Source: an uncultured Oscillospiraceae bacterium
GTDB lineage: Bacteria > Bacillota > Clostridia > Oscillospirales > Oscillospiraceae
Assembly: GCA_944385195.1 (NCBI GenBank)
Contig: CALWWH010000278.1
Coordinates: 1-11,372 of the forward strand
Reading direction: 5' to 3'
Length of the DNA: 11,372 nt
A model generated the notes under the pieces. The model worked only from the letters and a program-made list of their open reading frames with translations. It was not told the origin of the DNA and did not search any database. The position numbers were made by a program, and so were the translations under genes. This document shows, one piece after another, positions 1 through 6,357 of this stretch; position 1 is the first letter of the stretch, and the number at the start of each line of letters is the position of its first letter.

Positions 1-414
1 TTCTCTACGGTTTTGACCCGGTTGGGTGGGCATAGCGGCGGAGATTTGGCAACCCTCACGCTTACCTTAGAGGGTAGAACAGTCACCTGCACCGCTTTAC
101 GGGACACAGGCAACACCCTCTGCGACCCGGTCAACGGCTACCCCGTGCCGGTCGTAGACTGGCAGACGCTGCATCAGCTGCTGCCGAACGCACCGCCAGA
201 CCTGCCCGAGGACCCGGTAGCCGCCATGGCGCTGCTGCATGCGCGGGGACGGCTGCTTCCCTGCAAAACAGTCAGCGGCACAAGCCTGCTCCCCGCCCTG
301 CGCTGTGACAGGGTCAGCATTGACGGTACGCGGCAAGCAGGGACAATCGTCGCAGTCGCAGCGAGCAGTGTCAGCGACGGCGGTGCCTATCACGCCTTGA
401 TTGGAGGTACATAA
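1..414 (+). CDS. spoIIGA: Sigma-E processing peptidase SpoIIGA, C-terminal part (5' end outside window)
   Basis: This is the membrane-linked aspartic protease that removes the pro-sequence of sigma-E at the forespore septum. The frame is open from base 1, so the N-terminal membrane half lies to the left of the window; a TTG at position 13 is internal, not a start. The visible part is the cytoplasmic protease domain. It carries the family hallmark ALRDTGNTLCDP, with the catalytic-type Asp of DTGN encoded at 103-105, followed by the family-like stretch GYPVPVVD. A short C-terminal segment ends at TAA 412-414. The next gene, sigE, starts at the very next base, and its ribosome site (GGAGG, 403-407) lies inside this coding sequence, so the two are translationally coupled. 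This enzyme-then-substrate order is the classic spoIIG arrangement. Identification rests on the DTGN motif plus the adjacent sigE. Confidence 0.92.
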   Translation, partial: FSTVLTRLGGHSGGDLATLTLTLEGRTVTCTALRDTGNTLCDPVNGYPVPVVDWQTLHQLLPNAPPDLPEDPVAAMALLHARGRLLPCKTVSGTSLLPALRCDRVSIDGTRQAGTIVAVAASSVSDGGAYHALIGGT

Positions 415-1104
415 ATGGTACGATTTTGGTGGTTATTGCACATATTCAAACCTGCAAAGGTCATGTACATCGGCGGCAGCGACATTCTCCCAGCCCCACT
501 GAAGGGCCAGGCCGAACAGGAGGCGCTGGCAAAACTTTCTACCGGGGACGAAGCTGCCAAGCAAACGCTCATCGAGCACAATCTGCGCCTGGTGGTCTAC
601 ATCGCCAAGCGCTTTGAGAGCACGGGGGTAAACCTGGAGGACCTGATTTCTATTGGCACCATTGGGCTCATCAAAGCCGTGGGGACCTTCGACGCTGGCA
701 AAAAGATCAAACTGGCAACCTACGCCTCCCGCTGCATTGAAAACGAGATTTTAATGCACATTCGCAAGATCTCAGGGCAAAAGGCCGAGGTTTCCCTGGA
801 CGAACCCATCAACACAGACTGGGACGGCAACGAGCTGCTTTTGTCGGACATTTTGGGTACGGAGCCGGATGCGGTAGCACGCCCCATTGAGGATGACGTG
901 GACCAGCAGCTTCTGCGGGAGGCGATCAGCCGCCTCAGTCCCCGGGAGCGAGACATTGTAACCATGCGCTACGGCCTCGGCGGTCGTCGGGAGAAAACCC
1001 AAAAAGAAGTTGCCGACCTGATGGGCATCTCCCAGAGCTATATCTCCCGGCTGGAAAAGCGGATCATGGGTCGCCTGCGGAAAGATATTTCCCGGATGAT
1101 GTGA
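415..1104 (+). CDS. sigE: RNA polymerase sporulation-specific sigma factor E (pro-sigma-E)
   Basis: This is the early mother-cell sigma factor of sporulation, made as an inactive precursor and cleaved by SpoIIGA. The 229-residue product has a short pro-region (residues 1 to about 17) leading into YIGGSDILPAPL, the conserved processing boundary. Sigma region 2 follows (NLRLVVYIAKRF near residues 56-67; LEDLISIGTIGLIKAV near 74-89; KLATYASRCIENEI near 99-112). Then come the linker DWDGNELLLSD and region 4 with the helix-turn-helix EVADLMGISQSYISRLEKR (about 198-216). The ATG at 415 directly abuts the spoIIGA stop and sits 7 bases after GGAGG (403-407). From memory, the B. subtilis pro-region reaches the same YIGG motif about ten residues later, so this one is short; it is unusually rich in Trp and Phe (RFWWLLHIF), fitting a membrane-seated pro-peptide. 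No sigG follows within the window. Confidence 0.96.
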   Translation: MVRFWWLLHIFKPAKVMYIGGSDILPAPLKGQAEQEALAKLSTGDEAAKQTLIEHNLRLVVYIAKRFESTGVNLEDLISIGTIGLIKAVGTFDAGKKIKLATYASRCIENEILMHIRKISGQKAEVSLDEPINTDWDGNELLLSDILGTEPDAVARPIEDDVDQQLLREAISRLSPRERDIVTMRYGLGGRREKTQKEVADLMGISQSYISRLEKRIMGRLRKDISRMM

Positions 1105-1183
1105 GCCTTTGGTATCTGCGCTGTACTCCCCTGAGACGTTTGTTGTCACCAGAGACATCCTTCTTTCCTCTAAGAGAAAGGCA

Positions 1184-1228
1184 GCAAGAGACAAGGACCG
1201 ACCAACGCGGTCGGTCCTTGTCTCTTGC
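1184..1228. terminator. Strong hairpin between convergent sigE and buk
   Basis: A perfect 20-bp inverted repeat (arms 1184-1203 and 1209-1228) closes a 5-base loop, AACGC. It lies 80 bases after the sigE stop and 38 bases after the buk stop, so it is well placed as a shared bidirectional terminator. There is no clean U-tract on the plus strand; on the minus strand the bases after the stem (TGCCTTTCTCTT) are pyrimidine-rich. The hairpin itself is certain from the sequence; its action as a terminator is inferred from position. The remaining intergenic bases (1105-1183 and 1229-1265) hold nothing I recognise. Confidence 0.7.
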
Positions 1229-1265
1229 CAAATACAGCGGGATAAGAACGTCAAAAGTGATACGC

Positions 1266-2369
1266 TCAGCTCTTCAAATAGTCAAAATTCTCAAACACAG
1301 GGATGCCGGTGTACTGCTTGACCTCTTCCTCCCCCTTGAGAGCACGGATGGCGCCGGCAGCGAGGGCTTCCATCTCAAACTCACCCGCCTGGACGGAAAT
1401 CGGAGCGATCCAGCTGATATACTCGGTCAGATGCTCAACCAGGTACTTATCATGGGAGATACCGCCGGTCAGGATGATGGCGTCAACCTGGCCCTTCAGG
1501 GCAGCAGCACAGCCGCCGACAGCCTTGGCGATCTGGTAGATGAAGGCATCATAGACCAGCTTGGCATACTTGTCCCCATCGTTAATGCGGGCCACAATCT
1601 CGCGGGCGTCAGAGGTACCCAAGTGATCGGTCAAGCCGCCGTTTTTGACGATGCGGTCATAGAGTTCTTTTTCAGTGTACTTACCAGAAAAGCACATGTG
1701 CACCAAGTCGGTGGCAGGCAGCCAGCCGGCACGGGTCGGCGCCATGGGGCCGTCGCCATTGACCGCGTCGTTGACGCAGCAGTAGCGGCCCTTGCGGTGG
1801 GCTGCTACAGTGACGCCGCCGCCGATATGGCAGCAGATGAGGTTCATGTCCTCGTACTTCTTGCCCTGAGAGGCAGCATAGCGGATGCAGTTTTCCTTCT
1901 GGTTCAGCGGATGGCCCTTGCTCTGGCGGAAAAACTCATGGAATCCAGTGATACGCTCCACGTCGTCCAGCTCGTCTACATCAGGGGGATTGACGCAGAA
2001 AATCTCTCCTCCGTACTCCTTCTGGAGCTCCTGGGCAATCTGCGGACCGAGCGTGTTGGGGTGGCGAACCGCAAAACAAGTGCGGGCGTGTTCCAATAGC
2101 TTCTCATTGGCAGCGTAAATGCCGCCATCCAGGGCAACCAAACCACCGCAGCGGGCGGCAAAGGCATCGATGCCCTCCAGCGATACACCTGCCTCCGTGA
2201 GGGCAGCGCGGATGGTCTGCATACGGAAAGGCAGCTGATCGGGGATCTCTTTAAATTTCTTGAGTTCGGCAGCGTCGTGGGTTACATTGGTGGAAAAGAC
2301 AGGGGTTTCATCCTCAAAAAGGGCAATCTTTGTAGAGGTGGAACCAGGATTGATGACAAAAACCTTCAT
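1266..2369 (-). CDS. buk: Butyrate kinase
   Basis: This cytoplasmic acyl kinase of the acetokinase family transfers phosphate from butyryl-phosphate to ADP, giving butyrate and ATP, the energy-yielding last step of one route of butyrate fermentation. The 367-residue product has the usual length for Buk and shows the phosphate-binding motif NPGSTSTKI (7-15), HIGGGVTVAAH (181-191), NGDGPMAPTRAG (204-215), GTSDAREI (251-258) and ILTGGISHDK (299-308). ATG at 2369 is preceded by AGGAGGG (around 2380-2386), which lies inside the end of the upstream acyltransferase gene. Only 2 bases separate that gene's stop codon region from this start, so the two are one operon. Relaxed specificity (isobutyrate, branched-chain acids) is possible in this family and cannot be read from the sequence. 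The shared hairpin at 1184-1228 follows. Confidence 0.93.
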   Translation of the reverse strand: MKVFVINPGSTSTKIALFEDETPVFSTNVTHDAAELKKFKEIPDQLPFRMQTIRAALTEAGVSLEGIDAFAARCGGLVALDGGIYAANEKLLEHARTCFAVRHPNTLGPQIAQELQKEYGGEIFCVNPPDVDELDDVERITGFHEFFRQSKGHPLNQKENCIRYAASQGKKYEDMNLICCHIGGGVTVAAHRKGRYCCVNDAVNGDGPMAPTRAGWLPATDLVHMCFSGKYTEKELYDRIVKNGGLTDHLGTSDAREIVARINDGDKYAKLVYDAFIYQIAKAVGGCAAALKGQVDAIILTGGISHDKYLVEHLTEYISWIAPISVQAGEFEMEALAAGAIRALKGEEEVKQYTGIPVFENFDYLKS

Positions 2370-2372
2370 GAA

Positions 2373-3368
2373 TTAACCCTCCTGTGCACGGACAACGGAA
2401 ATGGCAATGTTGCCAACCAGCTCGCTGACAGGCGCGCTGCGGGAACAGTCACAGACGATCTTTTTAAAGCCCTGGAGAATGGGACCATAGGCGTCAGCCT
2501 TGCCGAAGATTTGCAGCATCTTCACACCAATGTTGCCCACATTTAGATCCGGCCAGATGAGGATATTGGCCTTGCCGGCGACAGCGCTCTCGCGCTTGAC
2601 CTTCTTGGCTCCCACAGCAGGGACAATGGCGGCGTCCAGCTGGAACTCTCCGTCGATGGCATAGTCCGGACGCAATTCTCTGGCAATTTCGACTGCCTTG
2701 CGAACCTTGTCCACCAACTCACTCTCGGCAGAGCCGTCGGTAGAATAGCTCACCAGTGCACAACGGGGTTCCCATCCCAGCAGGGACTTGGCGGTGTCGC
2801 AAGCGGAGACAGCGATAGAGGCCAGGTCGGAGGCATCGGGATCGACGCAGACGGCGCAGTCACCGACCACCAGCAGGTCACCTTCGCTGCCCTCCCAGCC
2901 GGGAATCTGAGCCACACCAATGCTGGAAACGGTGGTGACGCCCTCGGCCAGGCCGATCATCTGCTGGCCGGCCCAGAGGACATCGCCAGTGGTGTGCGTC
3001 ATGCCGGCAAACATGACGTCTGCCTTGCCGGTCGCCTGGAGCATCAGGGCGGTATACATGCTGTCCTTTGCTTTGCGCTTAAGGCTCTTGACACTCATCT
3101 CTGTGGAGTAACTCTGATAGGCCTCAAACAGGGCCTCGCAGGCTGCCTCATCAGAGGTGTCGAAAATATCCATGCCAGAAGCATCAATGCCGTACTGGGC
3201 GATGTAGCCCTTAATTTCCTCGGCGCTGCCAACCAGCAGGGGTTTGCAGATGCCCTCGGCTGCGCACAGCTGCGCAGCCTGGAGGATCTTCTCCTCGTTG
3301 ACCTCAGGGAAGGCGACAATCTTGGGGTTTGCCTTGGCCTTGGTCATGATCTCGTTCATCATGTTCAT
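2373..3368 (-). CDS. Phosphate acyltransferase (PTA_PTB family; acetyl- or butyryl-transferring)
   Basis: This enzyme swaps CoA for phosphate on an acyl group (acyl-CoA + Pi to acyl-phosphate + CoA), feeding the kinase encoded next to it. The 331-residue length and the C-terminal signature resemble phosphate acetyltransferase: PDYAIDGEFQLDAAIVP (about 234-250), VAGKANILIWPDLNVGNIG (263-281), FGKADAYGPILQGF (288-301) and the terminal DCSRSAP. Classic phosphate butyryltransferases are shorter (about 300 residues) and end differently. Because its operon partner is butyrate kinase, the physiological acyl group may still be butyryl. I therefore leave pta versus ptb open. The ATG at 3368 has GAGGAGAG (3376-3383) seven bases upstream, and a perfect consensus promoter lies at 3420-3448. 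Confidence 0.88.
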   Translation of the reverse strand: MNMMNEIMTKAKANPKIVAFPEVNEEKILQAAQLCAAEGICKPLLVGSAEEIKGYIAQYGIDASGMDIFDTSDEAACEALFEAYQSYSTEMSVKSLKRKAKDSMYTALMLQATGKADVMFAGMTHTTGDVLWAGQQMIGLAEGVTTVSSIGVAQIPGWEGSEGDLLVVGDCAVCVDPDASDLASIAVSACDTAKSLLGWEPRCALVSYSTDGSAESELVDKVRKAVEIARELRPDYAIDGEFQLDAAIVPAVGAKKVKRESAVAGKANILIWPDLNVGNIGVKMLQIFGKADAYGPILQGFKKIVCDCSRSAPVSELVGNIAISVVRAQEG

Positions 3369-3391
3369 GGTTGATCTCTCCTCAATACTTT

Positions 3392-3404
3392 TAGGTTTTA
3401 CCTA
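3392..3404. promoter_or_regulatory. Small palindrome in the leader of the acyltransferase-buk operon
   Basis: TAGGT-TTT-ACCTA is a perfect 5-bp-arm inverted repeat lying roughly 10-20 bases downstream of the predicted transcription start and upstream of the ribosome site. That is a typical spot for a repressor operator or a small mRNA hairpin. I do not recognise it as a known operator; it does not match the Rex consensus (TTGTTAA-N4-TTAACAA). Confidence 0.35.
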
Positions 3405-3419
3405 TGCTTTTACGCTATA

Positions 3420-3448
3420 ATTATATGTAGTTTTCAGTAAGTTGTCAA
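3420..3448 (-). promoter_or_regulatory. Consensus sigma-A promoter of the acyltransferase-buk operon
   Basis: On the minus strand TTGACA (3448-3443) is followed by exactly 17 bases and TATAAT (3425-3420). Both hexamers match the housekeeping consensus perfectly and the spacing is ideal. The predicted start is near 3413, giving a leader of about 45 bases with the ribosome site GAGGAGAG near its end. A promoter this close to consensus predicts strong, largely constitutive transcription unless it is repressed, which fits a central energy pathway. Confidence 0.88.
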
Positions 3449-3713
3449 CGGAGGATACCTGCGTTTTTTCGCCAGGGAGTATGACATCCTGGAATAGTCG
3501 TAGCGAATCTGTAGAGGAATTGAGAGCATCTCAGCTTGGGCATGAATCGGCGCCAATTGGCCTGTCCCCGGCACTCTGGGTCCCAGTCATAGCCTTCGGC
3601 GTGAATTTGGCAAAGAACCAGACGTCCTGTCGCATCCTCTTTTTTATTCTGCCTGCCAGCCTTTTTATCCGCAAGAACGTGAGAGAGAACCGGCAATTTT
3701 CCAAGCAAACCAA
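3449..3713. other. Intergenic stretch with no recognisable gene
   Basis: About 265 bases between the acyltransferase promoter and the terminator of the DUF134-NifX gene. A minus-strand frame stays open across it (3445-3882), but it has no ribosome site, overlaps the end of the DUF134-NifX gene, is crossed by the terminator at 3710-3746, and resembles no family I know. I see no RNA-gene fold here. It could be decayed coding sequence or plain spacer. Confidence 0.4.
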
Positions 3714-3746
3714 AAGGGGCCCGAGCGTAGTGCTCAGACCCCCTTA
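3710..3746 (-). terminator. Rho-independent terminator of the DUF134-NifX gene
   Basis: Read on the minus strand, an imperfect hairpin pairs AAGGGG with CCCCTT (3740-3745 with 3714-3719) and GAGC with GCTC (3732-3735 with 3723-3726). The arms are separated by a small internal loop and capped by a 5-base loop. The stem is followed by a short U run (TTTTGGTTTG). It lies about 63 bases after the stop codon at 3809, a normal distance for the end of that transcript. Confidence 0.65.
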
Positions 3747-3779
3747 ACGGACAACGCAGGCGATACGATCTATGCAATC

Positions 3780-3793
3780 TTGACATTATGCCA
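3780..3793. repeat. Degenerate copy of the palindrome arm, downstream of DUF134-NifX
   Basis: TTGACATTATGCCA here matches TTGACATATGCCA in the right arm of the large palindrome upstream of the same gene (4647-4659), in the same orientation and with one extra T. The two copies bracket the DUF134-NifX gene. It may be a second, weaker binding site for the same regulator or a chance match; 13 shared bases in this small window make chance unlikely but not excluded. Confidence 0.4.
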
Positions 3794-3808
3794 AAATGAT
3801 ACCATGCC

Positions 3809-4585
3809 TTAATGCTCCTGGCCGCAGTGATGACCTCCGCAGCCATGTTCCCCGCAATTACCTTCATGGTGGTGGCCCTCATGATGGCTGCAAGCCGCCT
3901 GGGGGTTAAAGGCTAGGGTATGAGAAAGAAAAGCTTTAACGGCATCATCCGCCCTCCCGGACACCCCGCCATACAGCTCGATACCAGCATCGGCCAGCGC
4001 CGCTTTGGCGCCGCCTCCGATCCCGCCGCAGATCAGCGCATCAACTTTTAAGTTCTGCAAAAGGCCGGCAAGGGCACCGTGTCCGCTGCCATTGGTGCTG
4101 ACAATCTCCGACGCGACAACCTTCCTCTCTTGTGCATCATAAATTTTAAACTGCTCTGTATGTCCAAAATGCTGAAATACATTTCCATCTTCAAAAGCAA
4201 CTGCAATTCTCATGGTATTCTCTCCTTTGGTTCTAAATGGGATCATTTGCGCTTGGCTGCAACTGTCAGAAAAGCCACAGCCTTCCTGGATTCCGCTGCA
4301 AATACGGTATTCACCGCCTTCAATTTTCAGTGGGTACCCATCCACCAGAACTTCGGCAATTTTCCGCCGGGCGTTCTCGTAGATCTTTTGCACTGTCGTT
4401 CGCGCAATTTGCATTTGTTGGCTGCACTGCTCCTGGGAAAATCCCTCTTTGTCAATCAGACGGAGGGATTCATATTCGTCAAGCGTCAGGACAATCGGCT
4501 TTTTCCCTTCGCTGTTCTCCCGTGGGAAAAATTCTAAATTCTCAGGATAACGGCACACTCTTCGGCACTTTCTCGGCCTTGGCAT
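3809..4585 (-). CDS. DUF134 (helix-turn-helix) and NifX/NifB-type Fe-Mo cofactor-binding domain fusion with His/Cys-rich tail
   Basis: Two domains occur in one 258-residue frame. Residues 1 to about 100 are DUF134: the N-terminus MPRPRKCRRVCRYP is typical, and a sigma-region-4-like helix-turn-helix lies at about 48-80 (FSQEQCSQQMQIARTTVQKI). A Cys-bearing linker follows (Cys96, 103, 109). Residues 125 to about 228 are a dinitrogenase Fe-Mo-cofactor-binding domain (NifX/NifB C-terminal type) starting MRIAVAFEDGNVFQHFGH, with ICGGIGGGAKAAL and GGVSGRADDAVKAF. The last 27 residues hold nine His and four Cys, an evident metal-ligand tail. ATG 4585 follows a GAGGGGG ribosome site (4592-4598). No nitrogenase genes are in the window, and such proteins occur widely in anaerobes that do not fix nitrogen; their true role is poorly known. 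A regulatory or metal/Fe-S carrier role is inference. A strong internal start exists at 4213. Confidence 0.85.
   Translation of the reverse strand: MPRPRKCRRVCRYPENLEFFPRENSEGKKPIVLTLDEYESLRLIDKEGFSQEQCSQQMQIARTTVQKIYENARRKIAEVLVDGYPLKIEGGEYRICSGIQEGCGFSDSCSQAQMIPFRTKGENTMRIAVAFEDGNVFQHFGHTEQFKIYDAQERKVVASEIVSTNGSGHGALAGLLQNLKVDALICGGIGGGAKAALADAGIELYGGVSGRADDAVKAFLSHTLAFNPQAACSHHEGHHHEGNCGEHGCGGHHCGQEH
4211..4228 (-). promoter_or_regulatory. Internal ribosome binding site and ATG for the NifX half
   Basis: Inside the fusion gene, AAAGGAGA (4228-4221) lies seven bases before ATG (4213-4211), which is Met125 and the exact first residue of the NifX-type domain (MRIAVAF). Both the motif and the spacing are near ideal. 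Stand-alone proteins of this family begin at this point, so ribosomes may make a separate product of about 134 residues with the His/Cys tail, besides the full fusion. Confidence 0.7.
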
Positions 4586-4608
4586 TTTCTACCCCCTCTC
4601 TGCAAACC

Positions 4609-4637
4609 ATCTTAACACCATTTATGGCATATGTCAA
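4609..4637 (-). promoter_or_regulatory. Promoter of the DUF134-NifX gene
   Basis: On the minus strand TTGACA (4637-4632) is followed by 17 bases and TAAGAT (4614-4609). The -35 is perfect and the -10 matches four of six consensus bases. The predicted start near 4602 leaves a leader of about 17 bases before the ATG at 4585. The -35 and part of the spacer lie within the large palindrome, so binding there should affect polymerase directly. Confidence 0.65.
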
Positions 4638-4664
4638 TAACAATTATTGACATATGCCATAAAT
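4620..4664. promoter_or_regulatory. 45-bp perfect palindrome (probable operator) overlapping the DUF134-NifX promoter
   Basis: Arms 4620-4640 and 4644-4664 are perfect 21-base reverse complements around the 3-base centre CAA. Each arm contains the near-palindromic core TGACATATGCCA, giving a nested two-level symmetry. It begins directly after the CoA-disulfide reductase stop codon (4665-4667) and covers the -35 of the next gene. Low GC and absence of a U-tract argue against a terminator. Nested symmetry suggests two dimers binding side by side, plausibly the DUF134 regulator acting on its own gene; the binding protein is inference. Confidence 0.75.
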
Positions 4665-6356
4665 TTATCTATCCATGCCGCAGGCAAAGGCCGTCTCAAT
4701 CAGGCAGCGATCATTTTTCACTGTATCATAGAAGCGGAAACCTCCGGCAAAATTGTAACAGTCATAGCCGTAACCAGCCAGGATACGGGTCGCAATATAG
4801 CTGCGAAGACCACTCTGGCAGATGACATAGACGGGCTTCCCGGCCTCAATTTCACCCAGTCTTTCCCGCAGCTCATCCACAGGAATGTTGACAAATCCGT
4901 CTATATGGCCCCTTTGATATTCCTGTGGGGTACGGGTATCGAGAAGTGTTACGCTTCCGTCCCGGGGAAGAGCGTCCACCTGTTCCAGATACCACTGCTT
5001 GACCACGCCTTTGACGATATTGTCGATCATAAAGCCCGCCATATTGACCGGATCTTTGGCCGAGGAATAGGGCGGCGCATAAGCCAGATCCAGTTCCTGG
5101 AGTTCAGTTGCTTTCATCTTGGCACGAATCGCCGTGGCAATAACGTCTATGCGCTTATCTACCCCTGCGTAACCGATGATCTGAGCCCCAATCAGCCGCT
5201 CGGTTTCTTTTTCGAAAAGCACCTTCATGGTCATGGTTTTGCCCCCGGGATAGTACCCGGCATGGTTTGTCGGCGAGAGGATGACCTTATCTACGCCAAG
5301 TCCTGCCGCCCGGGCGGTCCGTTCGTTGATTCCTGTCGTTGCAGCCGTTAAGTCAAAAATTTTTATAACAGAGCTGCCCTGGCCGCCGCTGTAGCGGCTG
5401 TTGCCCCCGCAGATATTATCAGCGGCAATGCGTCCCTGCTTATTGGCCGGGCCCGCCAGGGAAATCAGCGTATCCGTGCCCGTAACAAACTGCTTGATTT
5501 GCACAGCGTCGCCCACGGCGTAGATATCGGGAATCGATGTCTCCATCCGATCGTTGACAACGATACTCCCTTTGATGCCCAGTTCCATGCCCGTGCCTTT
5601 TGCGAGGCTGCTGTCGGGGGTCACGCCGATGGCGAGGAGAACCATATCTGCATGGAGTGGCTGAGCGTCTTCCAGCAGCACATCTATGCCTTCGCGCTGT
5701 TCCTGGAAGCCCTCCACCTTATGTCCTAAGGCCAGACGCACGCCATGCTTTCGAAGCTCAGCGTGAATAAAGGCTGCCATATCTGCGTCAAAAGGAGCCA
5801 TGAGCTGTTCTTGGCTCTCTACGATCGTCACCTTCATGCCCAGCTGGCACAGGTTTTCCGCAACCTCCAGACCAATGAATCCGCCGCCAGTGATCACAGC
5901 AGACTCCGGGTGGTGTTTATCGATGTACTCCCGGATCTGAAGCGTGTCTTCTACGGTGCGCAGGGTAAAGAGTTTCTCTGTGTCCATTCCGGGGAACGCC
6001 GGCTTGAGCGGTTTTGCGCCGGGAGACAGCAGGAGCTTATCGTAGCTCTCCTCAAATTCACTGCCGCTTTCCAGGTTTTTCACCGTTACCGTTTTTCGCT
6101 CCGGATGGATAGCCGTCACCTCATGGTGTACCCGCATATCTACACGGAACCGGGCATAAAAACTCTCCGGCGTTTGCAGCGTCAATTCCTCTGCCTTGGC
6201 AATGGTTCCGCCGATATAATAGGGAAGCCCGCAGTTGGCATAGGAAATATAGCCCGACCGTTCAAATACAACAATCTCCGCTTTCTCGTCCAGCCTGCGG
6301 ATTCTGGCCGCAGCAGTCGCTCCACCGGCAACTCCGCCTACAATGACGACTTTCAT
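4665..6356 (-). CDS. CoA-disulfide reductase / NADH-dependent persulfide reductase with C-terminal rhodanese domain
   Basis: This is a 563-residue FAD-dependent pyridine-nucleotide disulfide oxidoreductase of the CoADR-RHD type, predicted to use NAD(P)H to reduce CoA disulfide or CoA/thiol persulfides and polysulfide in the cytoplasm. Visible parts in order are: the FAD-binding glycine motif VGGVAGGATAAAR (6-18); the single active-site Cys42 in SYANCGLPYY; the NAD(P)H-binding GGGFIGLEVAENL (157-169); the second FAD motif IYAVGDAV (278-285); YAPPYSSAKDPVNMAG (426-441), with tyrosines typical of this family; and a rhodanese domain (about 455-550) with LLDTRTPQEY and the active-site loop CQSGLRS (Cys513). 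Both redox cysteines are present, so it should be active. It starts one base after the stop of the preceding rhodanese gene and is surely cotranscribed with it. CoA disulfide, persulfide and polysulfide cannot be told apart as substrates from sequence. Confidence 0.9.
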   Translation of the reverse strand: MKVVIVGGVAGGATAAARIRRLDEKAEIVVFERSGYISYANCGLPYYIGGTIAKAEELTLQTPESFYARFRVDMRVHHEVTAIHPERKTVTVKNLESGSEFEESYDKLLLSPGAKPLKPAFPGMDTEKLFTLRTVEDTLQIREYIDKHHPESAVITGGGFIGLEVAENLCQLGMKVTIVESQEQLMAPFDADMAAFIHAELRKHGVRLALGHKVEGFQEQREGIDVLLEDAQPLHADMVLLAIGVTPDSSLAKGTGMELGIKGSIVVNDRMETSIPDIYAVGDAVQIKQFVTGTDTLISLAGPANKQGRIAADNICGGNSRYSGGQGSSVIKIFDLTAATTGINERTARAAGLGVDKVILSPTNHAGYYPGGKTMTMKVLFEKETERLIGAQIIGYAGVDKRIDVIATAIRAKMKATELQELDLAYAPPYSSAKDPVNMAGFMIDNIVKGVVKQWYLEQVDALPRDGSVTLLDTRTPQEYQRGHIDGFVNIPVDELRERLGEIEAGKPVYVICQSGLRSYIATRILAGYGYDCYNFAGGFRFYDTVKNDRCLIETAFACGMDR

Positions 6357-6357
6357 A

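Noticed and set aside
1101..2099. Long plus-strand open frame (332 codons) opposite buk
   Set aside because: It is the antisense shadow of butyrate kinase, whose motifs are unmistakable on the minus strand; the plus frame has no recognisable domain.
3445..3882. Minus-strand 145-codon frame between the acyltransferase promoter and DUF134-NifX
   Set aside because: No ribosome site, overlap with the real gene's end, a terminator running through it and the -35 of the next promoter inside its end, and no family resemblance.
3809..4585. Evidence for nitrogen fixation
   Set aside because: The NifX/NifB-type domain is widespread in non-diazotrophs and no nifH, nifD, nifK or nifE genes are in the window.
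4079..4650. Plus-strand frames opposite the DUF134-NifX gene
   Set aside because: They are antisense shadows; the minus-strand product has two clear domains and a promoter.
4620..4664. Palindrome as an intrinsic terminator of the CoA-disulfide reductase gene
   Set aside because: The arms are AT-rich, there is no following U-tract, and the repeat overlaps a good promoter for the next gene, so an operator fits better.
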